Assembly: GCF_041677825.1 (NCBI RefSeq)
Contig: NZ_JBAYPG010000025.1
Location: 1 to 55,588 of the forward strand
Origin: Castellaniella sp041677825
GTDB taxonomy: Bacteria; Pseudomonadota; Gammaproteobacteria; Burkholderiales; Burkholderiaceae_B
DNA length: 55,588 nucleotides
Direction: 5' to 3'
Below the pieces are notes generated by a model, which saw only the letters and a program-made list of their open reading frames with translations, searched no databases and was not told the DNA's origin. Of this stretch, positions 41,608 to 51,035 are shown piece by piece. The position numbers and the translations under genes are program-made. Every line of letters begins with the position of its first letter. Positions within the stretch are counted from its first letter, which is position 1.

Positions 41608-42297
41608 ATGGTGCAATGCGCCACAAACAGGGTACGCGTGGTGATTCTCATCTCGGGGCGCGGTACGAACATGCAGGCCCTGGTGCGCGCCGTGCAAGAC
41701 GAACACCTGCCCGTTGAAATCGTCGCGGTTCTATCCAATCGCGCCGATGCGGGTGGTCTGGCCTGGGCGCAGACGCAGGGTTTGCAGACGCAGGTGCTGT
41801 CGCATCGCGACCATGACAGCCGCACAGCCTTCGATGCGGCCCTGCAGGCGCGGCTCTCCGAACTGGCACCGGATTTCATCCTGCTGGCGGGCTTCATGCG
41901 GGTGCTGGGGCCTGAACTGACCCATCATTTTGCAGGTCGCATCATCAACATCCACCCTTCCTTGCTGCCGGCCTTTCCTGGTTTGCACACGCATGCGCAG
42001 GCTCTGGCGCAAGGGGTGCAGTGGCACGGCTGCAGCGTGCATTTCGTGACGCCGATCCTGGATCATGGGCCGATCATCGCCCAGGGCGTGATCCCGGTGC
42101 TGGCCAATGACACGCCCGATACGCTGGCAGCGCGTCTGCTGCCGGTCGAGCATGCCATTTATGCACAGGTGCTGCGCTGGCTCGCCCAGGGCAGCATCCG
42201 CCTGCTGGCCGACGGTCGTGTGGAAATTCCGGGCCAGCCGCACCGCGCATGGCTCGAAACCGGGCTGTATCCCCAGGAGCACCATGAACTCACCTGA
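41608..42297 (+). CDS. purN: phosphoribosylglycinamide formyltransferase
   Basis: Transfers a formyl group from 10-formyl-THF to GAR in purine synthesis. The 229-residue protein has VVILISGRGTNMQAL for phosphate binding, AGFMRVLGP, and NIHPSLLPAFPGLHTHAQAL with catalytic Asn, His and HGCSVHFV...LDHGP with the Asp. ATG 41608 has AGGA at the proper distance; an ATG at 41590 is possible. It overlaps rsmB by 14 bases. C-terminal extension (about 210-229) is slightly longer than in E. coli PurN. Confidence 0.96.
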   Translation: MVQCATNRVRVVILISGRGTNMQALVRAVQDEHLPVEIVAVLSNRADAGGLAWAQTQGLQTQVLSHRDHDSRTAFDAALQARLSELAPDFILLAGFMRVLGPELTHHFAGRIINIHPSLLPAFPGLHTHAQALAQGVQWHGCSVHFVTPILDHGPIIAQGVIPVLANDTPDTLAARLLPVEHAIYAQVLRWLAQGSIRLLADGRVEIPGQPHRAWLETGLYPQEHHELT

Positions 42298-43669
42298 ACA
42301 CCAGCGCCGGCCAACCAGGGCACGCCAGGGCCGGTCGGCCGAAGCGCGCCAGGGCCGTCCGGTGCGGTCACGGCCCGCGAACCGGCAGCCGGGTCCGCGC
42401 ACCGCTGCGCCGGCTGTGGCTGCCGTGCGCATACAGCAGGTGGCCCAGTTGCTGCCGGATCTCCTGTCCTGGCAGCAGCCGGCCGATATGGTGCTTTCGC
42501 GCTGGTTTCGTGCGCACCCGGAGGCCGGTACCCGCGATCGCGGCGAGATCGCCGAGGCGGCATACGATATCCTGCGCCACTTGCGACGCTACCGCCAATG
42601 GGCCCAGAGCGGGCAGGGGCCCGAAGAACGCCGGCTGGCCATTCTCGGCCTGGCGGCAACCCAGGCGCGCGCGCAACTCGAGGCCGGGCTGCAGCCATCC
42701 GAGGGGAACTGGCTGGATCATCTGCAGATGATGGATCCAGCCTGCCTGCCACGCGCCGTGCGCTACAGCGTGCCCGATTGGCTCGATGCCCGCCTGGCCG
42801 AACTGCCCGACGCGCTGTCCCTGCTCGCTGCCCTGCACCAGCCGGCCGCGCTCGACGTGCGGGCCAATCCTCTGAAGACCACCCGCGACAAGCTGCTCGA
42901 AGCCTGGCTGAATGGGCCCGAGGCCCGCTGGTCTCCTGCGCCGACGCCGTATTCGCCTTGGGGCATACGCCTGCAGGGGCGCCCGCCGCTGCAGCGCTGG
43001 AAATCCTTCGAGCAAGGCGAAGTCGAGGTGCAGGATGAGGGCAGCCAACTGCTGGCGCTGCTGGTGGCGCCAAGGCGCGGCGAGATGATCATCGATTTCT
43101 GTGCCGGGGCCGGTGGCAAGACCTTGTTGCTGGGGGCCCTGATGCGTTCGACCGGGCGCCTCTACGCCTTCGATGTCTCAGCCGCACGGCTGGCGCGTGC
43201 CAAGCCCCGGTTCGCGCGCAGTGGTCTGTCCAATATCACACCTGTGGTGATTTCGGATGCGCGTGACCAGCGGGTTCGCAGGCTCCACGGGAAGGCTCAT
43301 CGCGTGCTGGTGGATGCACCCTGCAGCGGCCTGGGCACACTGCGCCGCAATCCCGACCTGAAATGGCGCCAGAGCCCGCAGACCCTGCTGGCGCTGCAGG
43401 ACACCCAGGCCATGCTGCTGCGCGAGGCGGCCCGCTGCCTGCGCCCCGGTGGCCGGCTGGTCTATGCGACCTGCAGCATCCTGCCCGAAGAGAACGAGGA
43501 TCAGATCGCGGCGTTTCTGGCCAGCGTGCCCGGGTTTTCATTGGTCGATGCCGCGGATGGCCTGGCCAGCCAGAAAGTGGATATGCCCATGAAAGACGCG
43601 TTTCTGCACCTGCGTCCCGATTGGCATGGCACCGATGGTTTTTTTGCTGCAGTCCTGCAGAAGGCATGA
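42284..43669 (+). CDS. rsmB: 16S rRNA m5C967 methyltransferase RsmB-like (NOP2/Sun family)
   Basis: A 461-residue SAM-dependent RNA cytosine methyltransferase. Residues 1-45 are an Arg/Gln/Pro-rich tail with a repeated ARQGRSAEARQGRP unit. An NusB-like helical region follows, then the catalytic domain with FCAGAGGKTLLLGALM (motif I), VDAPCSGLGTLRRNP (motif IV Cys) and VYATCSILPEENE (catalytic Cys). The two cysteines fit the RsmB/RsmF class; RsmB is the best name by domain order. Overlaps purN at its start and the helicase gene at its end (43666-43669). Confidence 0.88.
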   Translation: MNSPEHQRRPTRARQGRSAEARQGRPVRSRPANRQPGPRTAAPAVAAVRIQQVAQLLPDLLSWQQPADMVLSRWFRAHPEAGTRDRGEIAEAAYDILRHLRRYRQWAQSGQGPEERRLAILGLAATQARAQLEAGLQPSEGNWLDHLQMMDPACLPRAVRYSVPDWLDARLAELPDALSLLAALHQPAALDVRANPLKTTRDKLLEAWLNGPEARWSPAPTPYSPWGIRLQGRPPLQRWKSFEQGEVEVQDEGSQLLALLVAPRRGEMIIDFCAGAGGKTLLLGALMRSTGRLYAFDVSAARLARAKPRFARSGLSNITPVVISDARDQRVRRLHGKAHRVLVDAPCSGLGTLRRNPDLKWRQSPQTLLALQDTQAMLLREAARCLRPGGRLVYATCSILPEENEDQIAAFLASVPGFSLVDAADGLASQKVDMPMKDAFLHLRPDWHGTDGFFAAVLQKA

Positions 43670-45927
43670 TGATGGAAGGTTTGAATGACGCCCAGCGTGA
43701 GGCGGTGACCCAGCCGCTCGAACACGTGCTGGTGCTGGCGGGTGCCGGCAGCGGCAAGACGCGCGTGCTGACGACGCGCATGGCCTGGCTGGTGCAGAGC
43801 GGGCAACTGGCACCGCGCGAGTTGCTGGCGGTCACGTTCACGAACAAGGCTGCACGCGAAATGCTGGCGCGCCTGTCTGCCTTGCTGCCCATCGATGTGC
43901 GCGGCATGTGGGTGGGCACATTCCATGGGCTCTGCAATCGCCTGCTGCGCGCACATCACCGGGAGGCTGGCCTGCCCCAGGCTTTCCAGATCCTCGATGC
44001 GGCGGATCAGCTGTCGGCCATCAAGCGGCTGCTCAAGGCGCAGGGTGCCGATACCGATCGTTTTCCGGCGCGCGATGTGCAGCGCATGATCAATGCCGCC
44101 AAGGAAGATGGCCTGCGGCCGGCGGATCTGGATGTGCGCGACAGCCATGGCCGGCGTCTGGCCGGCCTGTACCAGGCGTACCAGGACCAGTGCGAGCGCG
44201 AGGGGGTGGTGGATTTTGCCGAGTTGCTGCTGCGCGCCACCGAACTGCTGCAGCAGGATGCGGCTTTGCGTACCCACTATCAACAGCGCTTCCGCCAGAT
44301 CCTGGTCGATGAGTTCCAGGATACCAACCGCTTGCAGTATCGCTGGCTGATGCTGCTGGCCGAGGGGGGCGCACCCGTGTTCGCCGTGGGCGATGACGAT
44401 CAGTCCATCTACGCCTTCCGGGGGGCGCAAGTGGGCAACATGGCGGATTTCGAAACACGCCATGCGCATGGGCGGGTGATCCGGCTCGAGCAGAATTACC
44501 GCTCGCACGGGCATATACTCGACGCTGCAAATGCACTGATCGGGCATAACCGTGGGCGCCTGGGCAAGAAACTCTGGACGGCGCAGGGCGCTGGCGAGCC
44601 TTTGCGGGTGGTCGAGCAGGTAAGTGATGCCCTCGAAGCCCAGTGGCTGGCCGACGAGATCCGGGCCCTGTTGCGTGATGGGTTTCCGGCGCAGGACATT
44701 GCCATCCTGTATCGCAGCAATGCCCAGTCGCGTCCGATCGAGCACGCCCTGTTTTCCGCCCGGGTGCCTTATCGGGTGTATGGTGGGCAGCGTTTTTTCG
44801 AGCGCCAGGAAGTCAAGCATGTGCTGGCGTATCTGCGGCTGCTCAATCAGCCAGATGACGACACATCCTGGATGCGGGTAGTGAATTTTCCCACCCGTGG
44901 CATTGGCTCGCGAACCCAGGAGCAATTGCTCGACATGGCGCGCCAGCATGGCTTGAGCCTCGCTGGCGCGGTGGCCTTCGTGCCGGGCAAGGCCGGTGCG
45001 GCCCTGGCCCGGTTTGCCAGCCTGATCCGTGAACTGGCCCTCGCCGGCCAGACCCTCGATCTGCCCGAACTGATCGGCCACGTGGTGCAGGCGAGCGGGC
45101 TCGAGGCCCACTACCGGGCAGAACGGGAAGGGCAGGAGCGCCTCGATAATCTGCAGGAACTGGTCAATGCCGCTGCAGCGTTCGTGGCTGAAGCAGACCT
45201 GCAGGGGTTGGCGGCAGGGCGCGTCCCCGAAGGCGATGCCCCGATGTCGCCGCTGGCGGCGTTTCTCAGCCATGCGGCCCTCGAGGCGGGCGACAATCAG
45301 GCGCAGGCCGGCCAGGATGCCGTGCAACTGATGACGATACATGCCGCCAAAGGGCTGGAATTCGATGCCGTGTTCATCACGGGGCTCGAAGAAGGCCTGT
45401 TTCCACATGAGAACAGTCTGCTCGAAGCAGACGGGCTCGAAGAAGAGCGGCGTCTGATGTATGTGGCCATGACCCGGGCCCGCAAGCGCCTGACGCTTAC
45501 CCTGGCCCAAAGCCGCCTGCTGCATGGGCAGACGCGCTACGGCCTGCGTTCCCGTTTTCTCGACGAGATCCCCGAAGGCCACCTGAAATGGCTGACGCCA
45601 CGCGAGACGGCGCGTGAATCGGCACCGTGGCGTGGGGCCTTCAGGCGTGGCCTGGGGGCCTGGCAAGGTGGCGAGCAACAGCCCGATCGGTTGCCCGAGC
45701 CCCGCAGGCCCACGCGCGTGAGCGCACCGCGTGGCCTGGCCACAGGGGTCACGGTCGGCGAGCAGACCTACAATATCGGCATGCGGGTGCAGCATGACCG
45801 TTTCGGTGAAGGCACGGTCATATCGCTCAGTGGCAATGGCGATGATGCGCTCGCCCGTATCGAATTTGCGGACACAGGCACCAAGACCCTGGCGCTGGGC
45901 GTGGCACGGCTGGCCGTGCTCGACTGA
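43666..45927 (+). CDS. uvrD: UvrD/Rep-family superfamily 1A DNA helicase
   Basis: A 753-residue ATP-dependent 3'-5' helicase. Motifs in order: Q-motif LNDAQREAV, Walker A LAGAGSGKTRVL, TFTNKAAREM (Ia), LVDEFQDTN (II), VGDDDQSIYAFRGAQ (III), RLEQNYRS (IV), MTIHAAKGLEFDAVF (V), YVAMTRARKRL (VI). The C-terminal 60 residues form a Tudor-like domain, typical of UvrD and PcrA and used to bind RNA polymerase (VGEQTYNIGMRVQHDRFGEG). The start is one of three consecutive in-frame ATGs at 43666/43669/43672. Mismatch and nucleotide-excision repair. Confidence 0.94.
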   Translation: MMMEGLNDAQREAVTQPLEHVLVLAGAGSGKTRVLTTRMAWLVQSGQLAPRELLAVTFTNKAAREMLARLSALLPIDVRGMWVGTFHGLCNRLLRAHHREAGLPQAFQILDAADQLSAIKRLLKAQGADTDRFPARDVQRMINAAKEDGLRPADLDVRDSHGRRLAGLYQAYQDQCEREGVVDFAELLLRATELLQQDAALRTHYQQRFRQILVDEFQDTNRLQYRWLMLLAEGGAPVFAVGDDDQSIYAFRGAQVGNMADFETRHAHGRVIRLEQNYRSHGHILDAANALIGHNRGRLGKKLWTAQGAGEPLRVVEQVSDALEAQWLADEIRALLRDGFPAQDIAILYRSNAQSRPIEHALFSARVPYRVYGGQRFFERQEVKHVLAYLRLLNQPDDDTSWMRVVNFPTRGIGSRTQEQLLDMARQHGLSLAGAVAFVPGKAGAALARFASLIRELALAGQTLDLPELIGHVVQASGLEAHYRAEREGQERLDNLQELVNAAAAFVAEADLQGLAAGRVPEGDAPMSPLAAFLSHAALEAGDNQAQAGQDAVQLMTIHAAKGLEFDAVFITGLEEGLFPHENSLLEADGLEEERRLMYVAMTRARKRLTLTLAQSRLLHGQTRYGLRSRFLDEIPEGHLKWLTPRETARESAPWRGAFRRGLGAWQGGEQQPDRLPEPRRPTRVSAPRGLATGVTVGEQTYNIGMRVQHDRFGEGTVISLSGNGDDALARIEFADTGTKTLALGVARLAVLD

Positions 45928-47853
45928 TCATTCGGTGTCCTGCAGGGCTTCGATCTCGATCTGCAGTTCGAGCCAGGCCTCTTCGTCGCCCTGTACGCCC
46001 TTCAAGAGCTCGCCCTGTTCGGCAATCAGCACGGGGCGCTGCGTTTTCCAGGCGTCGTCCGTATAGAAGCCCGGCTCGGCCATCAGCGCCGCAAGTTCAT
46101 CGAGGCGTGCTTTTCGTCGGGCCATGGCCGACTCGATCTGATGCAGGCGTGTCTCCAGAGGCTTGCGGCGGCGCGCGAGATCCTGTCGTGCCAGTGCCTG
46201 CTCGCGCCTGCGGGCCTTGCGGTCGTTTTCGTTCCCCGTTTCGGTGCCTTCCGCACCGCGAACGGGTTCTGGCCGTTGCAGGAGCCACTGGCGGTAATCC
46301 TCGAGATCACCATCGAAGGGCGTGACCCGTCCATCCGCGACGATCCAGAACTGATCGACGGTGGTGCGCAGCAGATGGCGATCGTGCGAGACCAGCAGCA
46401 TGCTGCCCCCGAATTCGGCCAGAGCCATGGTCAGGGCTTCGCGGGTGTCCACATCGAGATGGTTGCTGGGTTCGTCGAGCAGCAGCAGATTGGGTTTGCG
46501 CCAGACGACGAGGGCCAGCGCCAGGCGTGCCTTTTCACCCCCGGAAAACGGGGCGATCGGCGCAGTGGCCATCTCGGCACTGAAGCCGAAGCGCCCGAGC
46601 ATGTTGCGCAGTTCCTGTTCGCGGGTCTCGGGTGCCAGGCGTGTGAAATGCTGCAAGGCGGTGAGTTCCGGATCGAGCATGTCCAGCTGCTGCTGGGCGA
46701 AATAGCCGCATTCGAGGCCACGTGCGCGATGGCATTGCCCGGAAAGCGGCGGCAGTTCGCCGGCCAGGGTCTTGACCAGCGTACTTTTGCCAGCCCCGTT
46801 GACCCCCAGGATGCCGATCCGGCTGCCGGCGCGCAGCGTCAGGTTGACATCCCGCAGCACGATGCGTGGGGTGCCCCCGGCTGGATCACGGTAGCCCAGG
46901 GCTGCGTCCTGCAAGGTGATCAGCACGTCGGGCGCGTGTGCGGGCTCCGGCAGGTGGATCTGGACGCCGGCATCCGCCATGAGCGGCGCCAGGACCTGCA
47001 TCCGGGCCAGCGCCTTGACCCGGCTCTGCGCCTGTCGGGCCTTCGTGGCCTTGGCCTTGAAACGGTCGATGAAGGACTGGAGGTGGGCAGCTTCGCGCGC
47101 CTGGCGCTGGTGAGCCAGACGATTCTGACGCAGGCGCTCGGCTCTTTGCTCAAGAAAACTCTGGTAGCCCCCCTTGTATCGGATGAGCTTGCCCTGGTCG
47201 AAGTGCAGGATGGTGCGCGCGACCGATTCGAGAAACTCGGTATCGTGCGAAATCACCAGAACAGTGCCGGCGTACGCAGCGAGCCAGCGTTCGAGCCAGA
47301 GCATGGCATCGAGGTCGAGGTGGTTGGTGGGTTCGTCGAGCAGCAGCAGGTCGGATGGCGCCATCAGGGCACGCGCCAGCGCAATGCGCATTTGCCAGCC
47401 CCCGGAGAATGTGGCAACGGGCTGCGCCCACTCATGCGGTGCAAAGCCCAGCCCGGCGAGCAATTGCTCGGCCCGTGCGGGTGCACTCCAGGCGTCTGCT
47501 TCGACCAGTGCCGTTTCCAGCTCGGCGATTTCGTGCCCCTGATCGGCCCGCAGTGCCGCACGCTGTGCCTGCAGGCTGCGCAGACGGTGATCGCCATCGA
47601 TCACGAATTCACGCGCGGGGCGTTCGGTATGGTGCACAATCTGTTCCACACTGGCCATTTGCCATGCCGCCGGGATATCGAGATTGCCGGCGTCGGCGTC
47701 GATTTCGCCCCGCAGCAGGGCAAACAGCGAGGATTTTCCGGCCCCGTTCTTGCCGACCACGCCGACCCGTTCCCCGGGATGGATCACGAAATCGGCCTGA
47801 TCGAGCAGGACCTTGATGCCGCGCCTGAGGGTGAGACCCTGCGCCCGTATCAT
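45928..47853 (-). CDS. ABC-F family ATPase (YheS-like)
   Basis: A 641-residue soluble protein with two ABC domains and no membrane part. Walker A GVVGKNGAGKSSL (about 35) and GILGVNGAGKSTLV (about 340); signatures TFSGGWQMRIALARAL and PFSGGEKARLALALV; Walker B LLLLDEPTNHLDLDA and LLLLDEPSNHLDVDT. The linker (about 240-305) is basic and helical (FKAKATKARQAQSRVKAL), and the C-terminus is coiled coil (about 560-640). Such proteins act on the ribosome E-site (translation factors). It ends beside the convergent helicase gene and overlaps prmB by four bases. Confidence 0.92.
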   Translation of the reverse strand: MIRAQGLTLRRGIKVLLDQADFVIHPGERVGVVGKNGAGKSSLFALLRGEIDADAGNLDIPAAWQMASVEQIVHHTERPAREFVIDGDHRLRSLQAQRAALRADQGHEIAELETALVEADAWSAPARAEQLLAGLGFAPHEWAQPVATFSGGWQMRIALARALMAPSDLLLLDEPTNHLDLDAMLWLERWLAAYAGTVLVISHDTEFLESVARTILHFDQGKLIRYKGGYQSFLEQRAERLRQNRLAHQRQAREAAHLQSFIDRFKAKATKARQAQSRVKALARMQVLAPLMADAGVQIHLPEPAHAPDVLITLQDAALGYRDPAGGTPRIVLRDVNLTLRAGSRIGILGVNGAGKSTLVKTLAGELPPLSGQCHRARGLECGYFAQQQLDMLDPELTALQHFTRLAPETREQELRNMLGRFGFSAEMATAPIAPFSGGEKARLALALVVWRKPNLLLLDEPSNHLDVDTREALTMALAEFGGSMLLVSHDRHLLRTTVDQFWIVADGRVTPFDGDLEDYRQWLLQRPEPVRGAEGTETGNENDRKARRREQALARQDLARRRKPLETRLHQIESAMARRKARLDELAALMAEPGFYTDDAWKTQRPVLIAEQGELLKGVQGDEEAWLELQIEIEALQDTE

Positions 47854-48761
47854 GCCAGGGCATCCCGGGCGAGCAGATCGGCCTGGGTGAGCAGCACAAC
47901 CTGCCCCGATGTGCTTGCGGTCTCGAGCCAGATCCCGGCCAATTCTGGAAATGCAGCGTCGAAATGGGGCTTCTCGTGCCCCACCTCGAGCACCAGAATG
48001 CCCTCGCTGGTCAGGTGCCGAGCGGCCTGTTTCACAATGCGGCGCACAAGATCCATGCCATCGACCCCACCGGCCAGAGCCAGTTCGGGCTCGCACTGAT
48101 ATTCGGGCGGCAGTTCGGCCATGGATTGTGCGTTGACGTACGGTGGATTGCACAAAATGATGTCGTAGCGGCGATCGGGTGGCAGGGCGTCGTACAGGTC
48201 GCTCAGAATGACCGTCACCCGGTCTTCGAGCCCATGCAGACTGACGTTGGCATGGGCCACGTCCACTGCGCCCGACGAAATGTCGAGCGCGTCCACCCGG
48301 GCCTGCTCGAATGCCCTGGCCGCCAGAATGGCGAGGCAGCCTGAACCGGTACACAGATCCAGAACGCTGGCGACGGCATCGGGGTGTTCGATCCACGGCG
48401 CCAGCGCATCGACCAGCAATTCCGCGATGGGCGAACGGGGCACGATCACGCGCTCATCGACGAGAAAGCGCTCGCCCTGCAGCCAGGCCTCGCCCGTAAG
48501 GTAGGCTGCGGGTTTGCGGCGGGTGATGCGTTCGTGGATCAGATCCACGCAGCGCTGGCGTTCGCGTTCGAGCAGGCGGGCATCCAGAAAGGGTTCGAGC
48601 AGATCGGGCGGCAGATGCAGGGCATGCAGCAGCAGGTAGACGGCTTCATCGCGCGCATTATCGCAGCCGTGGCCAAATGCCAGGCCCGCCGCATGAAAGC
48701 GGCTGATGGCCCAGCGCAGCAGGTCGCGCAAGGTGAACAGTTCGGTATAGGGCTGGGACAT
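47850..48761 (-). CDS. prmB: 50S ribosomal protein L3 N5-glutamine methyltransferase
   Basis: Methylates a glutamine of ribosomal protein L3. The 303-residue SAM enzyme has VLDLCTGSGCLAIL for SAM and CNPPYVNAQSMAELPPEY for the glutamine substrate; the sequence after NPPY (AELPPEYQCEPELALAGG) distinguishes PrmB from PrmC. VPRSPIAELL is the other family motif. Its stop overlaps the ABC-F start (ATGA), so the two translation-related genes form one transcript, with promoter in the gap before betT. Confidence 0.94.
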   Translation of the reverse strand: MSQPYTELFTLRDLLRWAISRFHAAGLAFGHGCDNARDEAVYLLLHALHLPPDLLEPFLDARLLERERQRCVDLIHERITRRKPAAYLTGEAWLQGERFLVDERVIVPRSPIAELLVDALAPWIEHPDAVASVLDLCTGSGCLAILAARAFEQARVDALDISSGAVDVAHANVSLHGLEDRVTVILSDLYDALPPDRRYDIILCNPPYVNAQSMAELPPEYQCEPELALAGGVDGMDLVRRIVKQAARHLTSEGILVLEVGHEKPHFDAAFPELAGIWLETASTSGQVVLLTQADLLARDALA

Positions 48762-48938
48762 GGCAGAACAGGAAAATGAAGACTGTGGTGGCCGCGCACC
48801 CCGGCCGGCGTCTTGACACGGCCCGTGGTGGGCTGTCAGCATACTACGCGATACGGGTGCTGCGCTTGCGTGCTGCACTCGTTTCATTTTCTGCTTCGTG
48901 CAGCGGCCACGCTGCCATCCGAATGGAGATCGCCTGTT

Positions 48939-50924
48939 TTGCGCAGAACCTACCACCCTCCGGTATTCTATACCGCCGCCAGCTTCATCCTTCTGATCGT
49001 GGTGCTGACCATCGCCGCGCCGGGCCAGGCCCAGGTCGTGTTCGATACCATCCAGGGCTGGATCCTGCTGAACGCGAGCTGGTTCTACATTCTCACGGTG
49101 GCCATCATTCTGCTGGCCATCGTCTACCTGGCCATTGGTCGCTACGGTGACATCAAGCTGGGGCCCGATCACAGCCAGCCTGATTATCGTGATGTCACCT
49201 GGTTTGCCATGCTGTTTTCAGCCGGCATGGGGATCGGCCTGATGTTTTTCGGCGTGGCGGAACCTGTCATGCACTACGTGTCACCGCCCGAGGGGATGCC
49301 CGCGACCGTGGATGCCGCGCGCGAGGCGATGAACATCACCTTCTTTCACTGGGGTCTGCATGCCTGGGCCATCTACGCCATCGTAGGGCTGGTGCTGGCG
49401 TTCTTCAGCTACCGCCATGGCCTGCCCCTGACCCTGCGCTCGGCCCTGTACCCTTTGATCGGCGACCGCATCTATGGGCCCGTCGGCCACGCGGTCGATG
49501 TGTTTGCCATCATTGGCACCGTGTTTGGCATTGCCACGTCACTGGGCCTGGGGGTGGCACAGATCAACAGTGGCCTCAATCACCTGTTTGGCCTGCCTGT
49601 CACCATCCCGGTGCAGATCGCGCTGATCATCGGCGCGTCCCTGCTGGCTACCCTGTCGGTTGCCAGTGGCCTGGATCGGGGCATCCGCATCCTGTCCGAA
49701 ACCAATCTGGCGCTCGCGCTGGCGCTGATGCTGTTCGTGCTGATTCTCGGGCCGACGGTATTCATCCTGCAGACTTTTGTCCAGAATACGGGGCAGTACC
49801 TGTCCGAAATCGTGGGCAAGACCTTCAATCTGTATGCTTATGAGCCGAACGACTGGATCGGTGGCTGGACGCTGTTCTACTGGGGCTGGTGGATTGCCTG
49901 GTCGCCATTCGTCGGCCTGTTCATTGCACGTATTTCGCGCGGGCGTACCATTCGCGAGTTCGTCCGCGGCGTGCTGCTGGTGCCCACGGGGTTCACGCTC
50001 ATCTGGATGACGGTGTTCGGGGATACGGCCATCCACATGATATTGGTGGAGCAGCTCCATGGCCTGGCCGAACTCGTCGCCCAAGACAGCTCCCTGGCCT
50101 TGTTTGCGTTTCTGGAGCATCTGCCACTGGCAAGCATCACCTCGTTCATCGCCATCATCATGGTGCTGGTGTTTTTCGTGACTTCGGCGGATTCGGGGGC
50201 GCTGGTGGTCGACCTGCTGGCCTCCAATGGCGCCGAGCACTCCCCGGTCTGGCAGCGCATATTCTGGTCTCTGCTCATGGGCGTGGTGGCCATCGCCCTG
50301 TTGCTGGCAGATGGGCTGGAAGCCTTGCAGACCGCCACCATTGCGAGCGCACTGCCTTTTTCCGTGATTCTGCTGTTGTCACTCTGGGGGGTGTTCAAGG
50401 CCCTGAAGCTGGATGCCACCAAGCGGCGCATCCGCTACCAGACCGTGACCCGTACGCCGATGCCCAGCAACCGCGAGCCTTGGCAGAATCGCCTGCGCAA
50501 TATTGTGCGCATGCCCGCCGAGGATCACGTAGTGTCCTTCATGCGCCGCATCGTTGCGCCAGCGCTCGAGGCCGTGGCCGAAGAGCTGCGCGCGCAGGGT
50601 TTCGAAACCCGGGTCACCCGGGAGTCCGACGGGCAGGCGTTGCAGCTGCACGTCACGCACCAAGGCGAATACCTCGACTTCATCTATGCCGTGCACCTGC
50701 TGGCCCAGGTACGGCCCGTCCTGACGTCCGACATACCCGAAAACGAGGAAGACCGGCGCTATTATCGTGCCGAGGTCTACCTGCGCGAGGGCGGGCAGGA
50801 CTATGACATCATGGGCTGGACGGAAGAAGCGGTGATCAGCGACATCCTCGATCAGTACGAGCGTCACCGCCAGTACCTGCACATGGTGCACGGCGAGACG
50901 GCACCGATGGCCGGTCAGCCATGA
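48939..50924 (+). CDS. betT: BCCT-family choline/betaine transporter (BetT-like)
   Basis: A 661-residue twelve-helix transporter with the BCCT signature in FYWGWWIAWSPFVGLFIARI and a helix-7 SRGRT start; LFSAGMGIGLMFFGVAEP and VTSADSGALVVDLL follow BetT of E. coli. The long cytoplasmic C-terminus (about 510-661; ending YDIMGWTEEAVISDILDQYE) is the osmosensing extension of BetT types. It probably imports choline or betaine by proton or sodium symport. TTG 48939 with GGAG ten bases upstream gives the family N-terminus; a longer start is possible. No betA/betB genes in view. Confidence 0.9.
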   Translation: MRRTYHPPVFYTAASFILLIVVLTIAAPGQAQVVFDTIQGWILLNASWFYILTVAIILLAIVYLAIGRYGDIKLGPDHSQPDYRDVTWFAMLFSAGMGIGLMFFGVAEPVMHYVSPPEGMPATVDAAREAMNITFFHWGLHAWAIYAIVGLVLAFFSYRHGLPLTLRSALYPLIGDRIYGPVGHAVDVFAIIGTVFGIATSLGLGVAQINSGLNHLFGLPVTIPVQIALIIGASLLATLSVASGLDRGIRILSETNLALALALMLFVLILGPTVFILQTFVQNTGQYLSEIVGKTFNLYAYEPNDWIGGWTLFYWGWWIAWSPFVGLFIARISRGRTIREFVRGVLLVPTGFTLIWMTVFGDTAIHMILVEQLHGLAELVAQDSSLALFAFLEHLPLASITSFIAIIMVLVFFVTSADSGALVVDLLASNGAEHSPVWQRIFWSLLMGVVAIALLLADGLEALQTATIASALPFSVILLLSLWGVFKALKLDATKRRIRYQTVTRTPMPSNREPWQNRLRNIVRMPAEDHVVSFMRRIVAPALEAVAEELRAQGFETRVTRESDGQALQLHVTHQGEYLDFIYAVHLLAQVRPVLTSDIPENEEDRRYYRAEVYLREGGQDYDIMGWTEEAVISDILDQYERHRQYLHMVHGETAPMAGQP

Positions 50925-50935
50925 AGCGGCCGGTC

Positions 50936-50988
50936 GGTCAGGCAAGCGTCCGGCCAGGCAGGCGTTCGGCCCGGCAGGCGTTCGGCTT
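50936..50988 (+). repeat. short GC-rich tandem repeat after betT
   Basis: Three imperfect units of about 17 bases (core GGCAGGCGTTCGGCC) begin within 12 bases of the betT stop codon, with an upstream partial copy GGTCAGGCAAGCGTCCGG. It lies in the 111-base convergent gap before 51036. Confidence 0.6.
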
Positions 50989-51035
50989 GAAATGGCTGCG
51001 GGATCGGGCCGTGCCGGGCGTCGCACCATGACCCG

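Noticed and set aside
46141..48099. A plus-strand open frame of 652 codons opposite the ABC-F gene
   Set aside because: No start signal, no family motif, and it mirrors ABC-F motifs in reverse; the minus-strand ABC-F has Walker and signature motifs in full.
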